64,000 nt of DNA from Pseudomonas sp. GGS8 (GTDB taxonomy: Bacteria > Pseudomonadota > Gammaproteobacteria > Pseudomonadales > Pseudomonadaceae). Below the pieces are notes generated by a model that saw nothing but the letters and a program-made list of their open reading frames with translations, had not been told where the DNA came from and did not search any database. The stretch lies in the NCBI RefSeq assembly GCF_024168645.1, contig NZ_JALJWF010000001.1, forward strand, positions 3,103,501 through 3,167,500. The letters run 5' to 3'. The stretch's first letter is position 1, and each line of letters opens with the position of its first letter. The position numbers and the translations under genes were made by a program. Shown here in pieces: positions 1 through 9,793 of this stretch.

Positions 1-4
1 TCCC

Positions 5-775
5 TTGCTGCAAAACATTCGTGTCGTCCTGGTCAATACCAGCCATCCCGGAAATATCGGCGGTGCTGCGCGTGCCATGAAGAACATGGGCCTGTCGCGA
101 CTGGTGCTGGTCGAGCCGCGGTTGTTCCCGCACCACGAGGCCGATGCACGTGCGTCCGGCGCCGGGGACATCCTTGAAAACGCGCAAGTCGTCGCCACCT
201 TGGAAGATGCCTTGATCGGCTGCAATCTGGTGCTGGGTACCAGCGCTCGTGATCGTCGCATTCCCTGGCCGTTGCTCGATCCCCGTGAGTGCGGTGTAAG
301 GGTGGTCGAGGAGGCGGGGCAGGGTGCCGAGATCGCATTGGTGTTCGGTCGTGAAGATTCCGGCCTGACCAACGAAGAGCTGCAGCGATGTCATTATCAC
401 GTGCACATCCCATCAGACCCTGAGTTCAGTTCGCTGAACCTCGGGGCGGCGGTGCAGGTGTTGAGCTATGAGGTGCGTATGTCCTGGCTGGCGGCCCAAG
501 GTCAGCCGAGCAAGGTCGAGAAGGAAGAAGTCGCATCCACCAAGAGTGGTGAGCTGGCGACCATGGATGAGCTGGAGCGATTCTATGAGCACCTGGAGCA
601 AACCCTGGTGGCCATCGAATTCCTCGACCCGGAAAAACCACGGCACTTGATGGCGCGCCTGCGCCGGTTGTACGGACGCAGCTCGGTCAGCCGGGCGGAA
701 ATGAATATATTGCGTGGCATTCTCACGGAAACCCAGAAGGCGGCCCGTGGCGAGCTTCTAAAGCGGAAGGATTAA
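5..775 (+). CDS. trmJ: tRNA (cytidine/uridine-2'-O-)-methyltransferase TrmJ
   Basis: This SPOUT-class methyltransferase 2'-O-methylates position 32 of several tRNAs, using S-adenosylmethionine in the cytoplasm. The N-terminus ([20 protein letters not shown]) and the later [12 protein letters not shown] motif are typical of TrmJ. They belong to the SAM-binding trefoil-knot domain that fills roughly the first 160 residues, and a helical C-terminal extension follows. The reading frame begins with TTG at base 5. The protein from there (256 aa) aligns with full-length pseudomonad TrmJ from memory, so the gene is essentially complete, but its ribosome-binding site lies outside the window. It overlaps cysE by one base (TAATG), which suggests translational coupling. 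The order trmJ-cysE-iscR is common in Pseudomonas. Confidence 0.93.
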   Translation: MLQNIRVVLVNTSHPGNIGGAARAMKNMGLSRLVLVEPRLFPHHEADARASGAGDILENAQVVATLEDALIGCNLVLGTSARDRRIPWPLLDPRECGVRVVEEAGQGAEIALVFGREDSGLTNEELQRCHYHVHIPSDPEFSSLNLGAAVQVLSYEVRMSWLAAQGQPSKVEKEEVASTKSGELATMDELERFYEHLEQTLVAIEFLDPEKPRHLMARLRRLYGRSSVSRAEMNILRGILTETQKAARGELLKRKD

Positions 776-1554
776 TGATGTTCGAGCGTTTGCGTGAAGA
801 TATCCAAAGTGTTTTTCATCGTGACCCGGCGGCGCGTAATGCTTTTGAAGTCCTGACCTGCTATCCGGGCATGCATGCCATCTGGATCCATCGCCTGTCG
901 TCGGTCCTGTGGCGCGCAGAGCTGAAATGGCTGGCGCGGTTGGTGTCGAACTTCGGTCGCTGGTTGACCGGAATCGAGATTCATCCGGGCGCCAAGGTCG
1001 GTCGTCGCTTCTTTATCGACCATGGCATGGGTATCGTTATTGGTGAGACCGCCGAGATCGGCAACGACGTCACTCTTTATCAGGGCGTGACCCTCGGTGG
1101 CACCAGCTGGAACAAGGGCAAGCGTCACCCGACTCTGGAGGATGGTGTGGTGGTTGGTGCGGGCGCCAAGGTGCTCGGCCCATTCACTGTCGGTGCCGGG
1201 GCCAAGGTGGGTTCCAATGCCGTGGTCACCAAGGCGGTTCCGCCGGGTGCGACAGTGGTGGGGATTCCGGGGCGGATTATCGTCAAGTCTGATGATGAGC
1301 AGGATGCCAAGCGCAAGGCTATGGCCGAGAAGATCGGTTTCGATGCCTACGGCGTCGGCGAAGACATGCCGGACCCGGTGGCGCGGGCGATCGGTCAACT
1401 GCTCGATCACTTGCAGGCGGTCGATGGGCGTTTGGAGGGTATGTGCGGTGCACTGAAGGATCTGGGCAGTAATTACTGTGCCAAGGATTTGCCTGAGCTG
1501 CGCGAAGAAGACTTCGCCTGTGTGAAGGGCAAGGATGAAAGCAAGGCCAGCTGA
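775..1554 (+). CDS. cysE: serine O-acetyltransferase CysE
   Basis: CysE transfers acetyl from acetyl-CoA to L-serine, giving O-acetylserine, the direct precursor of cysteine. The 259-residue protein has the helical N-terminal region followed by a left-handed beta-helix hexapeptide-repeat domain (roughly residues 65-170). That domain includes the substrate-site stretch around [16 protein letters not shown]. Two ATG codons (775 and 778) follow one another, so the start is ambiguous by one codon. It sits between trmJ and the isc operon. Cysteine is the sulfur donor for IscS, so the neighbourhood makes metabolic sense, although iscR has its own operator region. Confidence 0.95.
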   Translation: MMFERLREDIQSVFHRDPAARNAFEVLTCYPGMHAIWIHRLSSVLWRAELKWLARLVSNFGRWLTGIEIHPGAKVGRRFFIDHGMGIVIGETAEIGNDVTLYQGVTLGGTSWNKGKRHPTLEDGVVVGAGAKVLGPFTVGAGAKVGSNAVVTKAVPPGATVVGIPGRIIVKSDDEQDAKRKAMAEKIGFDAYGVGEDMPDPVARAIGQLLDHLQAVDGRLEGMCGALKDLGSNYCAKDLPELREEDFACVKGKDESKAS

Positions 1555-1649
1555 TTCGCAGCAGGGTCGCATTCAGGCATTTGCACCGCGCTGGTTGGTG
1601 TGCCATTACGCTACAGACCCTGCTATGATGCGCGCGCTCTTTTGCGGGT

Positions 1650-1674
1650 AAACCCGAGTAAAGCACTAGGTCTT
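1650..1674 (+). promoter_or_regulatory. candidate IscR type 1 operator, upstream copy
   Basis: These 25 bases match the [2Fe-2S]-IscR type 1 pattern (ATASYYGACTRWWWYAGTCRRSTAT) at about 17 positions by eye. The site directly abuts a stronger second site at 1675-1699. Tandem sites of this kind are known upstream of E. coli iscR. A possible sigma-70 -10 hexamer, TATGAT, lies at 1625-1630. Confidence 0.55.
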
Positions 1675-1699
1675 ATAGTTGACTTAAATACTCGGGAAT
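1675..1699 (+). promoter_or_regulatory. IscR type 1 operator upstream of iscR
   Basis: The sequence begins ATAGTTGACT and continues with ACTCGGGAAT after a short A/T-rich centre. It closely matches both the type 1 IscR consensus and the site in front of E. coli iscR as I remember it. It lies 40 bases before the iscR ATG, so IscR carrying a [2Fe-2S] cluster is expected to repress its own operon here. Confidence 0.8.
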
Positions 1700-1738
1700 T
1701 GCATACTCGCCTCATTCCGAACTCCGTGGTAATTGTCC

Positions 1739-2230
1739 ATGCGACTGACTACAAAAGGCCGATACGCCGTGACCGCCATGCTTGACCTGGCGTTGCACGC
1801 GCAGCACGGGCCGGTGTCCCTGGCCGATATCTCCGAGCGCCAAGGCATCTCCCTGTCCTACCTCGAGCAGCTTTTCGCCAAATTGCGCCGTAGCAATCTG
1901 GTGTCCAGTGTTCGCGGTCCGGGCGGTGGCTACCAACTGTCCCGCGACATGCAGGGCATCCAGGTCGCCCAGGTGATCGATGCGGTAAACGAATCGGTCG
2001 ATGCGACCAAATGCCAGGGCCAGGGTGACTGCCATTCCGGCGACACTTGTCTGACTCACCACTTGTGGTGCGATCTGAGCCTGCAGATTCACGAATTTCT
2101 GAGCGGTATCAGCTTGGCTGACCTTGTCACTCGCCGTGAGGTACAAGAAGTAGCCCAGCGTCAGGACCAGCGCCGTTGCAACAGCAAGGCGCCACGCCTG
2201 GACAAGATTGAAGCGTCCGCCGTCGAATGA
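1739..2230 (+). CDS. iscR: Fe-S cluster assembly transcriptional regulator IscR
   Basis: IscR is an Rrf2-family winged-helix repressor that senses iron-sulfur cluster status and controls the isc operon. The start is ATG 1739 ([11 protein letters not shown]), not the in-frame TTG six bases earlier, giving 163 residues. The cluster ligands are visible: Cys92, Cys98, Cys104 and His107, at the same numbers as in E. coli IscR. The HTH region covers about residues 1-60. IscR is the first gene of iscRSUA-hscBA-fdx-iscX, and two IscR-type operators precede it, which supports autorepression when clusters are plentiful. Confidence 0.96.
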   Translation: MRLTTKGRYAVTAMLDLALHAQHGPVSLADISERQGISLSYLEQLFAKLRRSNLVSSVRGPGGGYQLSRDMQGIQVAQVIDAVNESVDATKCQGQGDCHSGDTCLTHHLWCDLSLQIHEFLSGISLADLVTRREVQEVAQRQDQRRCNSKAPRLDKIEASAVE

Positions 2231-2280
2231 CAGCCAAAGAGCTAGCGGCACGCCAGCCAGCCTGATTTAGGAGATAGTCC

Positions 2281-3495
2281 ATGAAATTGCCGATTTACCT
2301 TGATTACTCTGCGACCACCCCGGTTGATCCGCGTGTCGCGCAAAAGATGAGTGAATGCCTGCTGGTCGACGGAAACTTCGGTAACCCGGCGTCCCGTTCC
2401 CACGTGTTCGGCTGGAAAGCCGAAGAGTCCGTCGAAAACGCTCGCCGTCAGGTCGCTGACCTGGTTAACGCCGACCCACGCGAAATCGTCTGGACCTCCG
2501 GCGCCACTGAGTCCGACAACCTGGCAATCAAGGGTGCGGCGCATTTCTACTCCACCAAAGGCAAACACCTGATCACCACCAAGATTGAGCACAAGGCTGT
2601 CCTCGACACCATGCGCCAACTGGAGCGTGAAGGTTTCGAAGTGACCTACCTCGATCCTCGGGAAGATGGTCTGGTCACCCCGGAGATGGTCGAAGCTGCC
2701 CTGCGTGACGACACCATTCTCGTGTCGATCATGCATGTGAACAACGAAATCGGCACCATCAACGACATCGCAGCCATTGGTGAGCTGACCCGTTCCAAGG
2801 GCATCCTGTTCCACGTCGACGCCGCTCAGTCCACCGGCAAGGTCGAGATCGACCTGTCGAAGCTGAAAGTCGACCTGATGTCGTTCTCCGCCCACAAAAC
2901 CTACGGCCCTAAAGGCATCGGCGCGTTGTACGTCAGCCGCAAACCGCGTGTTCGTATCGAAGCGACCATGCACGGCGGCGGTCACGAGCGTGGCATGCGT
3001 TCCGGCACCCTGGCGACCCACCAGATTGTCGGCATGGGCGAAGCGTTCCGTGTAGCCAAGGAAGACATGGCTGCCGAGAACGTACGTATCAAAGCCCTGA
3101 GCGAGCGTTTCTTCAAGCAGGTCGAAGGCTTGGAAGAGTTGTACGTCAACGGCAACATGACCGCCCGCGTACCGCACAACCTGAACCTGAGCTTCAACTA
3201 CGTCGAAGGCGAGTCGCTGATCATGGCGCTCAAGGATCTGGCGGTTTCGTCGGGTTCGGCCTGCACCTCGGCATCGCTTGAGCCTTCGTACGTGCTGCGC
3301 GCCCTGGGCCGCAACGACGAACTGGCACACAGCTCGATTCGCTTCACCTTCGGCCGTTTCACCACCGAAGAAGAAATCGACTACGCCGCGCAGAAAGTCT
3401 GCGAGGCCGTCACCAAGCTGCGCACTCTGTCGCCGCTGTGGGACATGTACAAAGACGGCGTCGACATTTCGAAAATCGAGTGGGCGGCACACTGA
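2281..3495 (+). CDS. iscS: cysteine desulfurase IscS
   Basis: IscS is a PLP enzyme that removes sulfur from cysteine and passes it as a persulfide to IscU, TusA and other acceptors. The 404-residue length equals that of E. coli IscS. The PLP-binding lysine lies in [10 protein letters not shown], the persulfide-forming cysteine in [14 protein letters not shown], and the N-terminus ([16 protein letters not shown]) is typical. A GGAG-type ribosome-binding site precedes the ATG. It is the second gene of the isc operon, 50 bases after iscR. A second cysteine desulfurase of the other subgroup (csdA) lies near 60 kb in the same window. Confidence 0.97.
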   Translation: MKLPIYLDYSATTPVDPRVAQKMSECLLVDGNFGNPASRSHVFGWKAEESVENARRQVADLVNADPREIVWTSGATESDNLAIKGAAHFYSTKGKHLITTKIEHKAVLDTMRQLEREGFEVTYLDPREDGLVTPEMVEAALRDDTILVSIMHVNNEIGTINDIAAIGELTRSKGILFHVDAAQSTGKVEIDLSKLKVDLMSFSAHKTYGPKGIGALYVSRKPRVRIEATMHGGGHERGMRSGTLATHQIVGMGEAFRVAKEDMAAENVRIKALSERFFKQVEGLEELYVNGNMTARVPHNLNLSFNYVEGESLIMALKDLAVSSGSACTSASLEPSYVLRALGRNDELAHSSIRFTFGRFTTEEEIDYAAQKVCEAVTKLRTLSPLWDMYKDGVDISKIEWAAH

Positions 3496-3579
3496 TATTC
3501 AAGTCGCCGCAACGGGCCCTGCGAATCCACGATTGGCAGGGTTTCAAGAGCGACTCCTGATGAGTGAGGATTAAGAATC

Positions 3580-3966
3580 ATGGCTTACAGCGAAAAGGTC
3601 ATCGACCACTACGAGAACCCGCGCAACGTCGGCAAGATGGACGCGGAAGATCCTGATGTCGGCACCGGCATGGTCGGCGCACCGGCGTGCGGTGACGTGA
3701 TGCGTCTGCAGATCAAGGTCAACGAGCAAGGCATCATCGAAGACGCCAAGTTCAAGACTTACGGTTGCGGTTCGGCGATCGCCTCCAGCTCCCTGGCGAC
3801 CGAGTGGATGAAAGGCAAGACTCTGGATGAAGCAGAGACCATCAAGAACACTCAGCTGGCCGAAGAGCTGGCCCTGCCGCCAGTGAAAATTCACTGCTCC
3901 GTACTCGCTGAAGACGCTATCAAAGCGGCCGTTCGCGACTACAAGCAGAAGAAAGGCTTGATCTGA
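3580..3966 (+). CDS. iscU: Fe-S cluster scaffold IscU
   Basis: IscU is the scaffold on which [2Fe-2S] clusters are built from IscS-derived sulfur before transfer by HscA/HscB. It is 128 aa. Three conserved cysteines are at residues 37 (GAPACGD), 63 (YGCGSA) and 106 (KIHCSV). The LPPVK motif at residues 99-103, the HscA chaperone recognition site, is intact. It follows iscS after an 84-base gap that shows no separate gene. Confidence 0.97.
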   Translation: MAYSEKVIDHYENPRNVGKMDAEDPDVGTGMVGAPACGDVMRLQIKVNEQGIIEDAKFKTYGCGSAIASSSLATEWMKGKTLDEAETIKNTQLAEELALPPVKIHCSVLAEDAIKAAVRDYKQKKGLI

Positions 3967-4000
3967 CTTTCAAGATTTGGCGACGAGTAAGGAGTCACCG

Positions 4001-4324
4001 ATGGCTATCAGCATGACAGAAGCGGCTGCTCAACACGTGCGACGCTCCCTCAACGGGCGCGGCAAGGGTGATGGGATTCGTCTGGGTGTTCGCACCACGG
4101 GCTGTTCCGGCCTTGCCTATGTGCTGGAGTTTGTCGACGAGGTGGGCGCGGACGATCAGGTGTTCGAAAGTCACGGCGAGAAGGTGATCATCGACCCGAA
4201 AAGCCTGGCGTACCTTGACGGCACCGAGCTTGATTTCGTCAAGGAAGGGTTGAACGAAGGCTTCAAGTTCAACAACCCCAACGTACGCGGTGAATGTGGC
4301 TGCGGCGAAAGCTTCAACATCTGA
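4001..4324 (+). CDS. iscA: A-type Fe-S carrier IscA
   Basis: IscA is an A-type carrier that receives iron or clusters and delivers them to apoproteins. The chosen start is ATG 4001, after an AAGGAG ribosome-binding site. It gives the family-typical 107 residues; the in-frame TTG at 3977 would add an unsupported extension. Cys35, Cys99 and Cys101 (GCSGLAY and ECGCGESF) are the conserved cluster-binding residues. It lies 34 bases after iscU and nine bases before the GTG start of hscB, so it is in the middle of the operon. Confidence 0.96.
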   Translation: MAISMTEAAAQHVRRSLNGRGKGDGIRLGVRTTGCSGLAYVLEFVDEVGADDQVFESHGEKVIIDPKSLAYLDGTELDFVKEGLNEGFKFNNPNVRGECGCGESFNI

Positions 4325-4332
4325 GGCTACTC

Positions 4333-4854
4333 GTGGGTACTCCTTGTCATTTCGCTTTATTTGAGCTGCAACCGAGTTTCAATCTGGACCTCGATCAGCT
4401 GGCTACGCGCTACCGTGAGTTGGCGCGTGGCGTTCATCCGGACCGCTTTGCCGACGCTTCCGAGCGCGAGCAGCGGCTGGCGCTCGAGCAATCCGCGAGC
4501 CTCAACGAGGCCTACCAGACGCTCAAAAGCCCCCCCAAGCGCGCGCGATACTTGCTCGCATTGAGTGGTGGCGAGCTGCCGCTGGAGGTCACGGTGCATG
4601 ATCCGGAGTTTCTTCTGCAGCAGATGGAGTTGCGTGAAGAGCTTGAGGATCTGCAGGACAGCGCCGACATGGCGGGTATTGCCACGTTCAAGCGCCGCCT
4701 CAAGGCAGCTCAGGATGAATTGAACCAAAGCTTCGCAGCTTGCTGGAATGATGCGGCGCAACGCGAACGGGCCGAACGCCTGATGCGGCGCATGCAGTTC
4801 CTCGACAAGCTCACCTACGAAGTGCGCCAGTTAGAAGAGCGCCTCGACGATTAA
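4333..4854 (+). CDS. hscB: Fe-S assembly J-domain co-chaperone HscB
   Basis: HscB (Hsc20) is a J-protein that brings IscU to HscA and stimulates its ATPase. The best start is GTG 4333 ([12 protein letters not shown]), with TGAGG six bases upstream. It gives 173 residues, close to the family norm; a longer in-frame extension overlapping iscA is unlikely. The J-domain HPD tripeptide is at residues 35-37, and the C-terminal helical bundle that binds IscU occupies roughly residues 85-170. Confidence 0.95.
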   Translation: MGTPCHFALFELQPSFNLDLDQLATRYRELARGVHPDRFADASEREQRLALEQSASLNEAYQTLKSPPKRARYLLALSGGELPLEVTVHDPEFLLQQMELREELEDLQDSADMAGIATFKRRLKAAQDELNQSFAACWNDAAQRERAERLMRRMQFLDKLTYEVRQLEERLDD

Positions 4855-4905
4855 CCCAGTGCCGCTCCGGTCGCACGCCTGATATACAGATAAGTCCTGA
4901 TCACG

Positions 4906-6771
4906 ATGGCCCTACTGCAGATCGCCGAACCCGGCCAAAGTCCTCAACCGCACCAGCGTCGTCTGGCTGTGGGGATCGACTTGGGCACTACCAATTCGCT
5001 GGTCGCTGCATTGCGCAGTGGTCTTTCCGAGCCTCTGGCTGATGCGCAAGGGCGGGTTATCCTGCCGTCTGCCGTGCGCTATCACGCCGATCGCGTCGAA
5101 GTCGGCGAATCGGCCAAACTGGCTGCCGCCACCGATCCTTTGAACACCGTGTTGTCGGTCAAGCGCTTGATGGGTCGTGGTCTGTCCGACGTCAAGCAGT
5201 TGGGCGATCAGCTGCCGTACCGCTTTGTCGATGGCGAGTCGCACATGCCGTTCATCGATACGGTGCAAGGCCCGAAAAGCCCGGTCGAAGTTTCCGCCGA
5301 TATCCTCAAGGTGCTGCGTCAACGCGCTGAAGCGACCCTGGGTGGCGAATTGGTCGGCGCGGTGATCACCGTTCCGGCCTATTTCGATGATGCCCAGCGT
5401 CAAGCCACCAAGGATGCGGCCAAACTGGCCGGCCTGAACGTGCTGCGCTTGCTCAATGAGCCGACCGCTGCTGCGGTGGCGTACGGTCTGGATCAGCAGG
5501 CCGAAGGCCTGGTTGCCATTTACGACCTGGGCGGCGGTACGTTCGATATTTCGATTCTGCGCCTGACCGGCGGTGTATTCGAAGTGCTGGCTACCGGTGG
5601 CGACAGCGCGTTGGGTGGCGATGACTTCGATCACGCCATTGCTGGCTGGATCATTGAGAGTGCTGGTCTGTCGGCCGACCTCGATCCGGGCGTGCAGCGC
5701 AATCTGTTGCAAACCGCGTGTGCGGCCAAAGAAGCCTTGACCAACTCCTCGTCCGTCGAAGTCGCTTATGGCGACTGGAAGGCCGGGCTGACTCGTGAGG
5801 CGTTCAATGCGCTGATCGAGCCGATGGTTGCCCGCAGCCTGAAAGCCTGCCGTCGCGCGGTGCGTGATTCCGGCATTGAGCTGGAAGACGTTCACGCGGT
5901 GGTCATGGTCGGCGGCTCGACTCGCGTGCCGCGCGTGCGCGAAGCCGTTGCGCAAGCCTTCGGTCGCGAACCGCTGACCGAAATCGACCCGGACCAAGTC
6001 GTGGCCATCGGTGCCGCGATCCAGGCCGATACCCTGGCGGGCAACAAGCGTGACGGCGGCGAATTGCTGTTGCTCGATGTGATTCCGTTGTCCCTGGGGC
6101 TGGAAACCATGGGTGGCCTGATGGAGAAGGTGATTCCACGTAACACCACCATCCCCGTCGCCCGGGCCCAGGACTTCACCACTTACAAAGATGGCCAGTC
6201 GGCCATGGCGATCCACGTATTGCAGGGTGAGCGTGAGTTGATCAGCGACTGCCGGTCCCTGGCGCGCTTCGAATTGCGCGGCATTCCCGCGATGGTGGCC
6301 GGCGCGGCGAAGATTCGCGTGACCTTCCAGGTCGACGCCGACGGTCTGCTCAGTGTCTCGGCCCGCGAACTGGGGTCGGGCGTCGAAGCCAGCATTCAGG
6401 TCAAGCCGTCCTATGGCCTGACCGACGGCGAAATCGCCAAGATGCTCAAGGATTCGTTCCAGCACGCCAACGACGACAAGGTCGCCCGCGTATTGCGTGA
6501 GCAGCAGGTCGATGCCCAGCGCCTGATCGAGGCGGTGCAGGGCGCTCTGGATGTCGATGGCGAACGCTTGCTCGATGCCGAGGAGCGTATGGTCATCGAA
6601 ATGCAGATGCAGGAACTGACCGAATTGATGAAAGGCACCGATGGCTATGCCATTGAGCAGCAGACCAAGCGTCTGTCGCAAGTGACCGATGCGTTTGCTG
6701 CCCGCCGCCTGGACTCGACGGTGAAAGCCGCTCTGGCGGGGCGCAATTTGAATGAAATCGAGGATAACTGA
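4906..6771 (+). CDS. hscA: Fe-S assembly Hsp70 chaperone HscA
   Basis: HscA is the specialised Hsp70 that uses ATP to release Fe-S clusters from IscU. The 621 residues start with a short N-terminal tail and then [12 protein letters not shown], the phosphate-1 loop of the ATPase. Further ATPase motifs are visible ([47 protein letters not shown]). The substrate-binding half follows from about residue 390. HscB is its J-partner immediately upstream, and the gene overlaps fdx by one base. Confidence 0.97.
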   Translation: MALLQIAEPGQSPQPHQRRLAVGIDLGTTNSLVAALRSGLSEPLADAQGRVILPSAVRYHADRVEVGESAKLAAATDPLNTVLSVKRLMGRGLSDVKQLGDQLPYRFVDGESHMPFIDTVQGPKSPVEVSADILKVLRQRAEATLGGELVGAVITVPAYFDDAQRQATKDAAKLAGLNVLRLLNEPTAAAVAYGLDQQAEGLVAIYDLGGGTFDISILRLTGGVFEVLATGGDSALGGDDFDHAIAGWIIESAGLSADLDPGVQRNLLQTACAAKEALTNSSSVEVAYGDWKAGLTREAFNALIEPMVARSLKACRRAVRDSGIELEDVHAVVMVGGSTRVPRVREAVAQAFGREPLTEIDPDQVVAIGAAIQADTLAGNKRDGGELLLLDVIPLSLGLETMGGLMEKVIPRNTTIPVARAQDFTTYKDGQSAMAIHVLQGERELISDCRSLARFELRGIPAMVAGAAKIRVTFQVDADGLLSVSARELGSGVEASIQVKPSYGLTDGEIAKMLKDSFQHANDDKVARVLREQQVDAQRLIEAVQGALDVDGERLLDAEERMVIEMQMQELTELMKGTDGYAIEQQTKRLSQVTDAFAARRLDSTVKAALAGRNLNEIEDN

Positions 6772-7112
6772 TGCCGCAGGTCATTTTTCTGCCACACGAG
6801 AAGTTCTGCCCGGAAGGCATGGTTGTGGAGGCTGAGCCAGGCATATCCATTCTCGAGCTGGCCCATGAACACCATATCGAGATGGAAAGCGCCTGTGGCG
6901 GCGTCTGCGCGTGCACCACTTGTCACTGCATCATTCGTGAGGGGTTTGACTCGCTGGAAGAGGCTGATGAGTTGGAGGAAGACTATCTTGATAAGGCTTG
7001 GGGGCTGGAGGCCCAGTCACGTCTGGCCTGTCAGGCAAAAGTCGGGACTGAAGACCTGACCGTCGAAATTCCGAAATACTCGCTCAACCATGCAGCCGAA
7101 GCGCCGCACTGA
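6771..7112 (+). CDS. fdx: ISC-type [2Fe-2S] ferredoxin
   Basis: This adrenodoxin-like ferredoxin supplies electrons for cluster assembly on IscU. The 113-residue protein has Cys42, Cys48 and Cys51 within SACGGVCACTTCHC, and a fourth cysteine in RLACQAKVG near residue 87. The first codon overlaps the hscA stop (TGATG), so translation is probably coupled. Confidence 0.96.
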   Translation: MPQVIFLPHEKFCPEGMVVEAEPGISILELAHEHHIEMESACGGVCACTTCHCIIREGFDSLEEADELEEDYLDKAWGLEAQSRLACQAKVGTEDLTVEIPKYSLNHAAEAPH

Positions 7113-7126
7113 TTCAAGGAGCTTTC

Positions 7127-7327
7127 ATGAGCCTGAAATGGGTTGATGTGCTGGAGATCGCGATCCAGTTGGCTGATTCAAAGCCGGATGTGGATCCGCG
7201 TTACGTGAATTTCGTCGATCTGCACCAGTGGGTGCTGGCATTGCCGGAGTTCAGTGATGATCCGACCCGCGGTGGCGAGAAGGTACTTGAAGCCATTCAG
7301 GCCGCCTGGATCGAAGAAGCAGACTGA
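7127..7327 (+). CDS. iscX: Fe-S cluster assembly protein IscX
   Basis: IscX (YfhJ) is a small acidic protein that binds IscS and modulates cysteine desulfurase activity, possibly as an iron-dependent adaptor. The 66-residue length, the start MSLKWVDVLEIAIQL, the DPRYVNFVDLHQWV segment and the acidic C-terminus are typical. It follows fdx after 14 bases with an AAGGAG ribosome-binding site. It is the last isc gene before an intrinsic terminator at 7361-7390. Confidence 0.95.
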   Translation: MSLKWVDVLEIAIQLADSKPDVDPRYVNFVDLHQWVLALPEFSDDPTRGGEKVLEAIQAAWIEEAD

Positions 7328-7344
7328 GTCTGCGCCGTACGCAG

Positions 7345-7374
7345 TTAGGCAATACCCAAGAACCCGCGTATAAT
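7345..7374 (+). promoter_or_regulatory. candidate sigma-70 promoter of ndk
   Basis: TATAAT at 7369-7374 is preceded by TTAGGC at 7345-7350 with an 18-base spacer. The ndk ATG follows 46 bases downstream of the -10. The -10 lies inside the loop of the preceding terminator hairpin. Confidence 0.55.
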
Positions 7375-7390
7375 TCGCGGGTTTAATTTT
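7361..7390 (+). terminator. isc operon terminator
   Basis: AACCCGCG and CGCGGGTTT form an eight-base stem around the loop TATAATT, followed by TAATTTTTC. The position, 34 bases after iscX, suits an intrinsic terminator of the isc operon. The loop also carries a perfect sigma-70 -10 hexamer that appears to serve ndk. Confidence 0.65.
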
Positions 7391-7419
7391 TCGCAAATTA
7401 CCGTTTCTGGAGTTACACC

Positions 7420-7845
7420 ATGGCTGTTCAACGTACTTTCTCCATCATCAAGCCTGACGCTGTTGCTAAAAACGTCATCGGCGAGATCACCACTCGTTTC
7501 GAAAAAGCAGGCCTGCGCGTTGTAGCTTCGAAACTGAAGCAACTGTCCAAAGCCGAAGCTGAAGGCTTCTACGCTGAGCACAGCGCTCGTGGTTTCTTCA
7601 ACGACCTGGTTGCTTTCATGATTTCCGGTCCGGTTGTCGTTCAGGTTCTGGAAGGCGAAAACGCTATCGCTCTGAACCGTGAGCTGATGGGCGCTACCAA
7701 CCCTAAAGAAGCTGCTCCAGGCACCATCCGCGCTGACTTCGCTGATTCCATCGACGCTAACGCCGTACACGGTTCGGACTCCGAAGCCGCTGCTGCTCGT
7801 GAAATCTCGTACTTCTTCGCAGCTACTGAAGTAACCACTCGCTAA
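7420..7845 (+). CDS. ndk: nucleoside diphosphate kinase
   Basis: Ndk equalises nucleoside triphosphate pools by transferring the gamma phosphate of ATP to NDPs through a phospho-histidine. At 141 residues it has the bacterial length. The N-terminus ([11 protein letters not shown]) and the catalytic segment [16 protein letters not shown], with the phosphorylated histidine, are conserved. It starts at ATG 7420 after CTGGAG, separates the isc operon from rlmN, and probably has its own promoter. Codon choice is strongly biased, as expected for a highly expressed gene. Confidence 0.97.
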   Translation: MAVQRTFSIIKPDAVAKNVIGEITTRFEKAGLRVVASKLKQLSKAEAEGFYAEHSARGFFNDLVAFMISGPVVVQVLEGENAIALNRELMGATNPKEAAPGTIRADFADSIDANAVHGSDSEAAAAREISYFFAATEVTTR

Positions 7846-7873
7846 GCATTGGCTTAAGAGTGAAGGTGAATCC

Positions 7874-9022
7874 ATGACTACATCGACTGTAAAAACCAAC
7901 CTGCTGGGTCTGACTCAACAGGAAATGGAGAAATTCTTCGACTCGATCGGGGAGAAGCGTTTCCGTGCCGGTCAGGTAATGAAATGGATTCACCACTTTG
8001 GCGTCGATGATTTCGACGCCATGACGAACGTCAGCAAGGCCTTGCGCGAAAAGCTCAAGGCCGTTGCTGAAATTCGTGGTCCGGAAGTGGTCAGCGAGGA
8101 CATCTCCAGCGACGGCACCCGTAAGTGGGTGGTGCGCGTGGCGTCCGGCAGCTGCGTCGAGACCGTTTACATTCCCCAGGGCAAGCGCGGCACCTTGTGC
8201 GTTTCGTCCCAGGCAGGCTGTGCCCTGGATTGCAGTTTCTGCTCCACCGGCAAGCAAGGTTTCAATAGCAACCTCACCGCCGCCGAAGTCATCGGCCAGG
8301 TGTGGATTGCCAACAAATCCTTTGGCAGCGTCCCGGCAACCGTCGACCGTGCCATCACCAACGTGGTGATGATGGGCATGGGTGAGCCGCTGCTGAACTT
8401 CGACAACGTCGTGGCCGCCATGCATCTGATGATGGATGACCTGGGCTACGGGATCTCCAAGCGCCGCGTAACCCTGTCGACTTCGGGTGTGGTGCCGATG
8501 ATTGATGAGCTGTCCAAGCACATCGATGTCTCCCTGGCGTTGTCCCTGCACGCACCGAATGACGCATTGCGTAACCAATTGGTGCCGATCAACAAGAAGT
8601 ATCCGCTTAAGATGCTGCTGGAGTCGTGTCAGCGCTACATGTCGTCCCTGGGCGAAAAGCGTGTACTGACCATCGAGTACACCTTGCTCAAGGACATCAA
8701 CGACAAGGTCGAGCACGCGGTCGAAATGATCGAGTTGCTCAAGAACGTTCCGTGCAAGATCAACCTGATTCCGTTCAACCCGTTCCCGCACTCCGGTTAC
8801 GAGCGTCCGAGCAACAATGCGATTCGCCGTTTCCAGGATCAGCTTCACCATGCAGGCTTCAACGTCACCGTGCGTACCACCCGCGGTGAAGACATCGATG
8901 CCGCGTGTGGCCAATTGGTAGGGCAGGTGCTGGATCGCACCCGTCGCAGCGAACGTTATATCGCCGTGCGTGAGTTGAGCGCCGACAACGATATGCCGCA
9001 AAACGCTGCGAACAATAATTAA
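7874..9022 (+). CDS. rlmN: dual-specificity 23S rRNA/tRNA adenine-C2 methyltransferase RlmN
   Basis: RlmN is a radical-SAM enzyme that methylates C2 of A2503 in 23S rRNA and A37 in some tRNAs. The 382 aa include the radical-SAM cysteines Cys116, Cys120 and Cys123 ([15 protein letters not shown]). The [12 protein letters not shown] motif and a late cysteine (DIDAACGQL), the methyl-carrying residue, are also present. It lies 28 bases after ndk and leads into pilF and rodZ, a conserved gammaproteobacterial order. Confidence 0.96.
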   Translation: MTTSTVKTNLLGLTQQEMEKFFDSIGEKRFRAGQVMKWIHHFGVDDFDAMTNVSKALREKLKAVAEIRGPEVVSEDISSDGTRKWVVRVASGSCVETVYIPQGKRGTLCVSSQAGCALDCSFCSTGKQGFNSNLTAAEVIGQVWIANKSFGSVPATVDRAITNVVMMGMGEPLLNFDNVVAAMHLMMDDLGYGISKRRVTLSTSGVVPMIDELSKHIDVSLALSLHAPNDALRNQLVPINKKYPLKMLLESCQRYMSSLGEKRVLTIEYTLLKDINDKVEHAVEMIELLKNVPCKINLIPFNPFPHSGYERPSNNAIRRFQDQLHHAGFNVTVRTTRGEDIDAACGQLVGQVLDRTRRSERYIAVRELSADNDMPQNAANNN

Positions 9023-9034
9023 GAGAGGATCTCT

Positions 9035-9793
9035 ATGTCCCTGCGCTTCGCGCTGCTTGTGCTGTTGGCCAGCCTTTGTGCTGGTTGTGTCCTGTCGGGC
9101 GACTTCAACCCGATGAAGACCAGCAAGGGCCGTGATGAAGCGCGTGCCGCCTACGTGCAGCTGGGCCTTGGGTACTTGCAGCAGGGCATGACCGAGCGCG
9201 CCAAGGTCCCGCTGAAGAAAGCGTTGGAACTGGATGACTCGGATGCTGACGCCAACGCGGCTCTGGGGCTGGTGTTCCAGGCCGAGATGGAGCCGGAACT
9301 GGCCGATCAGCATTTTCGCAAGGCGCTGTCTTCCCGTTCCACCGATGCGCGAATCCTGAACAACTACGGCAGTTTTCTGTTCGAAGAAAAGCGTTACAAA
9401 GAGGCGTACGAGCGCTTTGAGCAGGCCGCCGCCGATACCCTGTATCCTGAACGTTCGCGGGTTTTCGAGAACCTCGGCATGACCGCTTCCAAGCTGGGCC
9501 AGCGTGATCTGGCCCGTCAGCAACTGGAAAAAGCCCTGCGTTTGAACCGCCAACAGCCACGTGCCCTGCTGGAAATGGCTGAGTTGTCATTCGAAGACAG
9601 GCATTATGTGCCCGCGCGTGACTATTACGATCGTTTTAGCCTGCTCGCCGAGCAAAATGCACGTAGTCTATTGCTCGGCGTTCGGCTGGCAAAAGTGTTT
9701 GAAGATCGCGACAAGGCCGCCAGTTTTGGCCTGCAATTAAAACGACTCTATCCCGGTACGCCGGAATATCAGCAATACCTGTCGGAGCAATGA
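9035..9793 (+). CDS. pilW: type IV pilus biogenesis/stability lipoprotein PilW (PilF)
   Basis: This outer-membrane lipoprotein (called PilF in P. aeruginosa, PilW elsewhere) is the pilotin that localises and oligomerises the PilQ secretin. The signal peptide ends in the lipobox LCAGC, with lipidated Cys18. The remainder consists of about six TPR helix pairs (for example AYVQLGLGYLQQGMTERAK and NNYGSFLFEEKRYKEAYERF). The 252-residue length matches the family. Its stop overlaps the rodZ start (ATGA), so the two are probably translated together. Confidence 0.93.
   Translation: MSLRFALLVLLASLCAGCVLSGDFNPMKTSKGRDEARAAYVQLGLGYLQQGMTERAKVPLKKALELDDSDADANAALGLVFQAEMEPELADQHFRKALSSRSTDARILNNYGSFLFEEKRYKEAYERFEQAAADTLYPERSRVFENLGMTASKLGQRDLARQQLEKALRLNRQQPRALLEMAELSFEDRHYVPARDYYDRFSLLAEQNARSLLLGVRLAKVFEDRDKAASFGLQLKRLYPGTPEYQQYLSEQ

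Noticed and set aside
4912..6681. 589-codon open frame on the minus strand opposite hscA
   Set aside because: It is a shadow of hscA: high GC keeps the opposite strand free of stops. It has no ribosome-binding site or recognisable domain, and hscA is certain.
7823..9553. 576-codon minus-strand frame opposite rlmN and pilW
   Set aside because: It spans two well-identified genes and has no domain. It is a GC-driven shadow.
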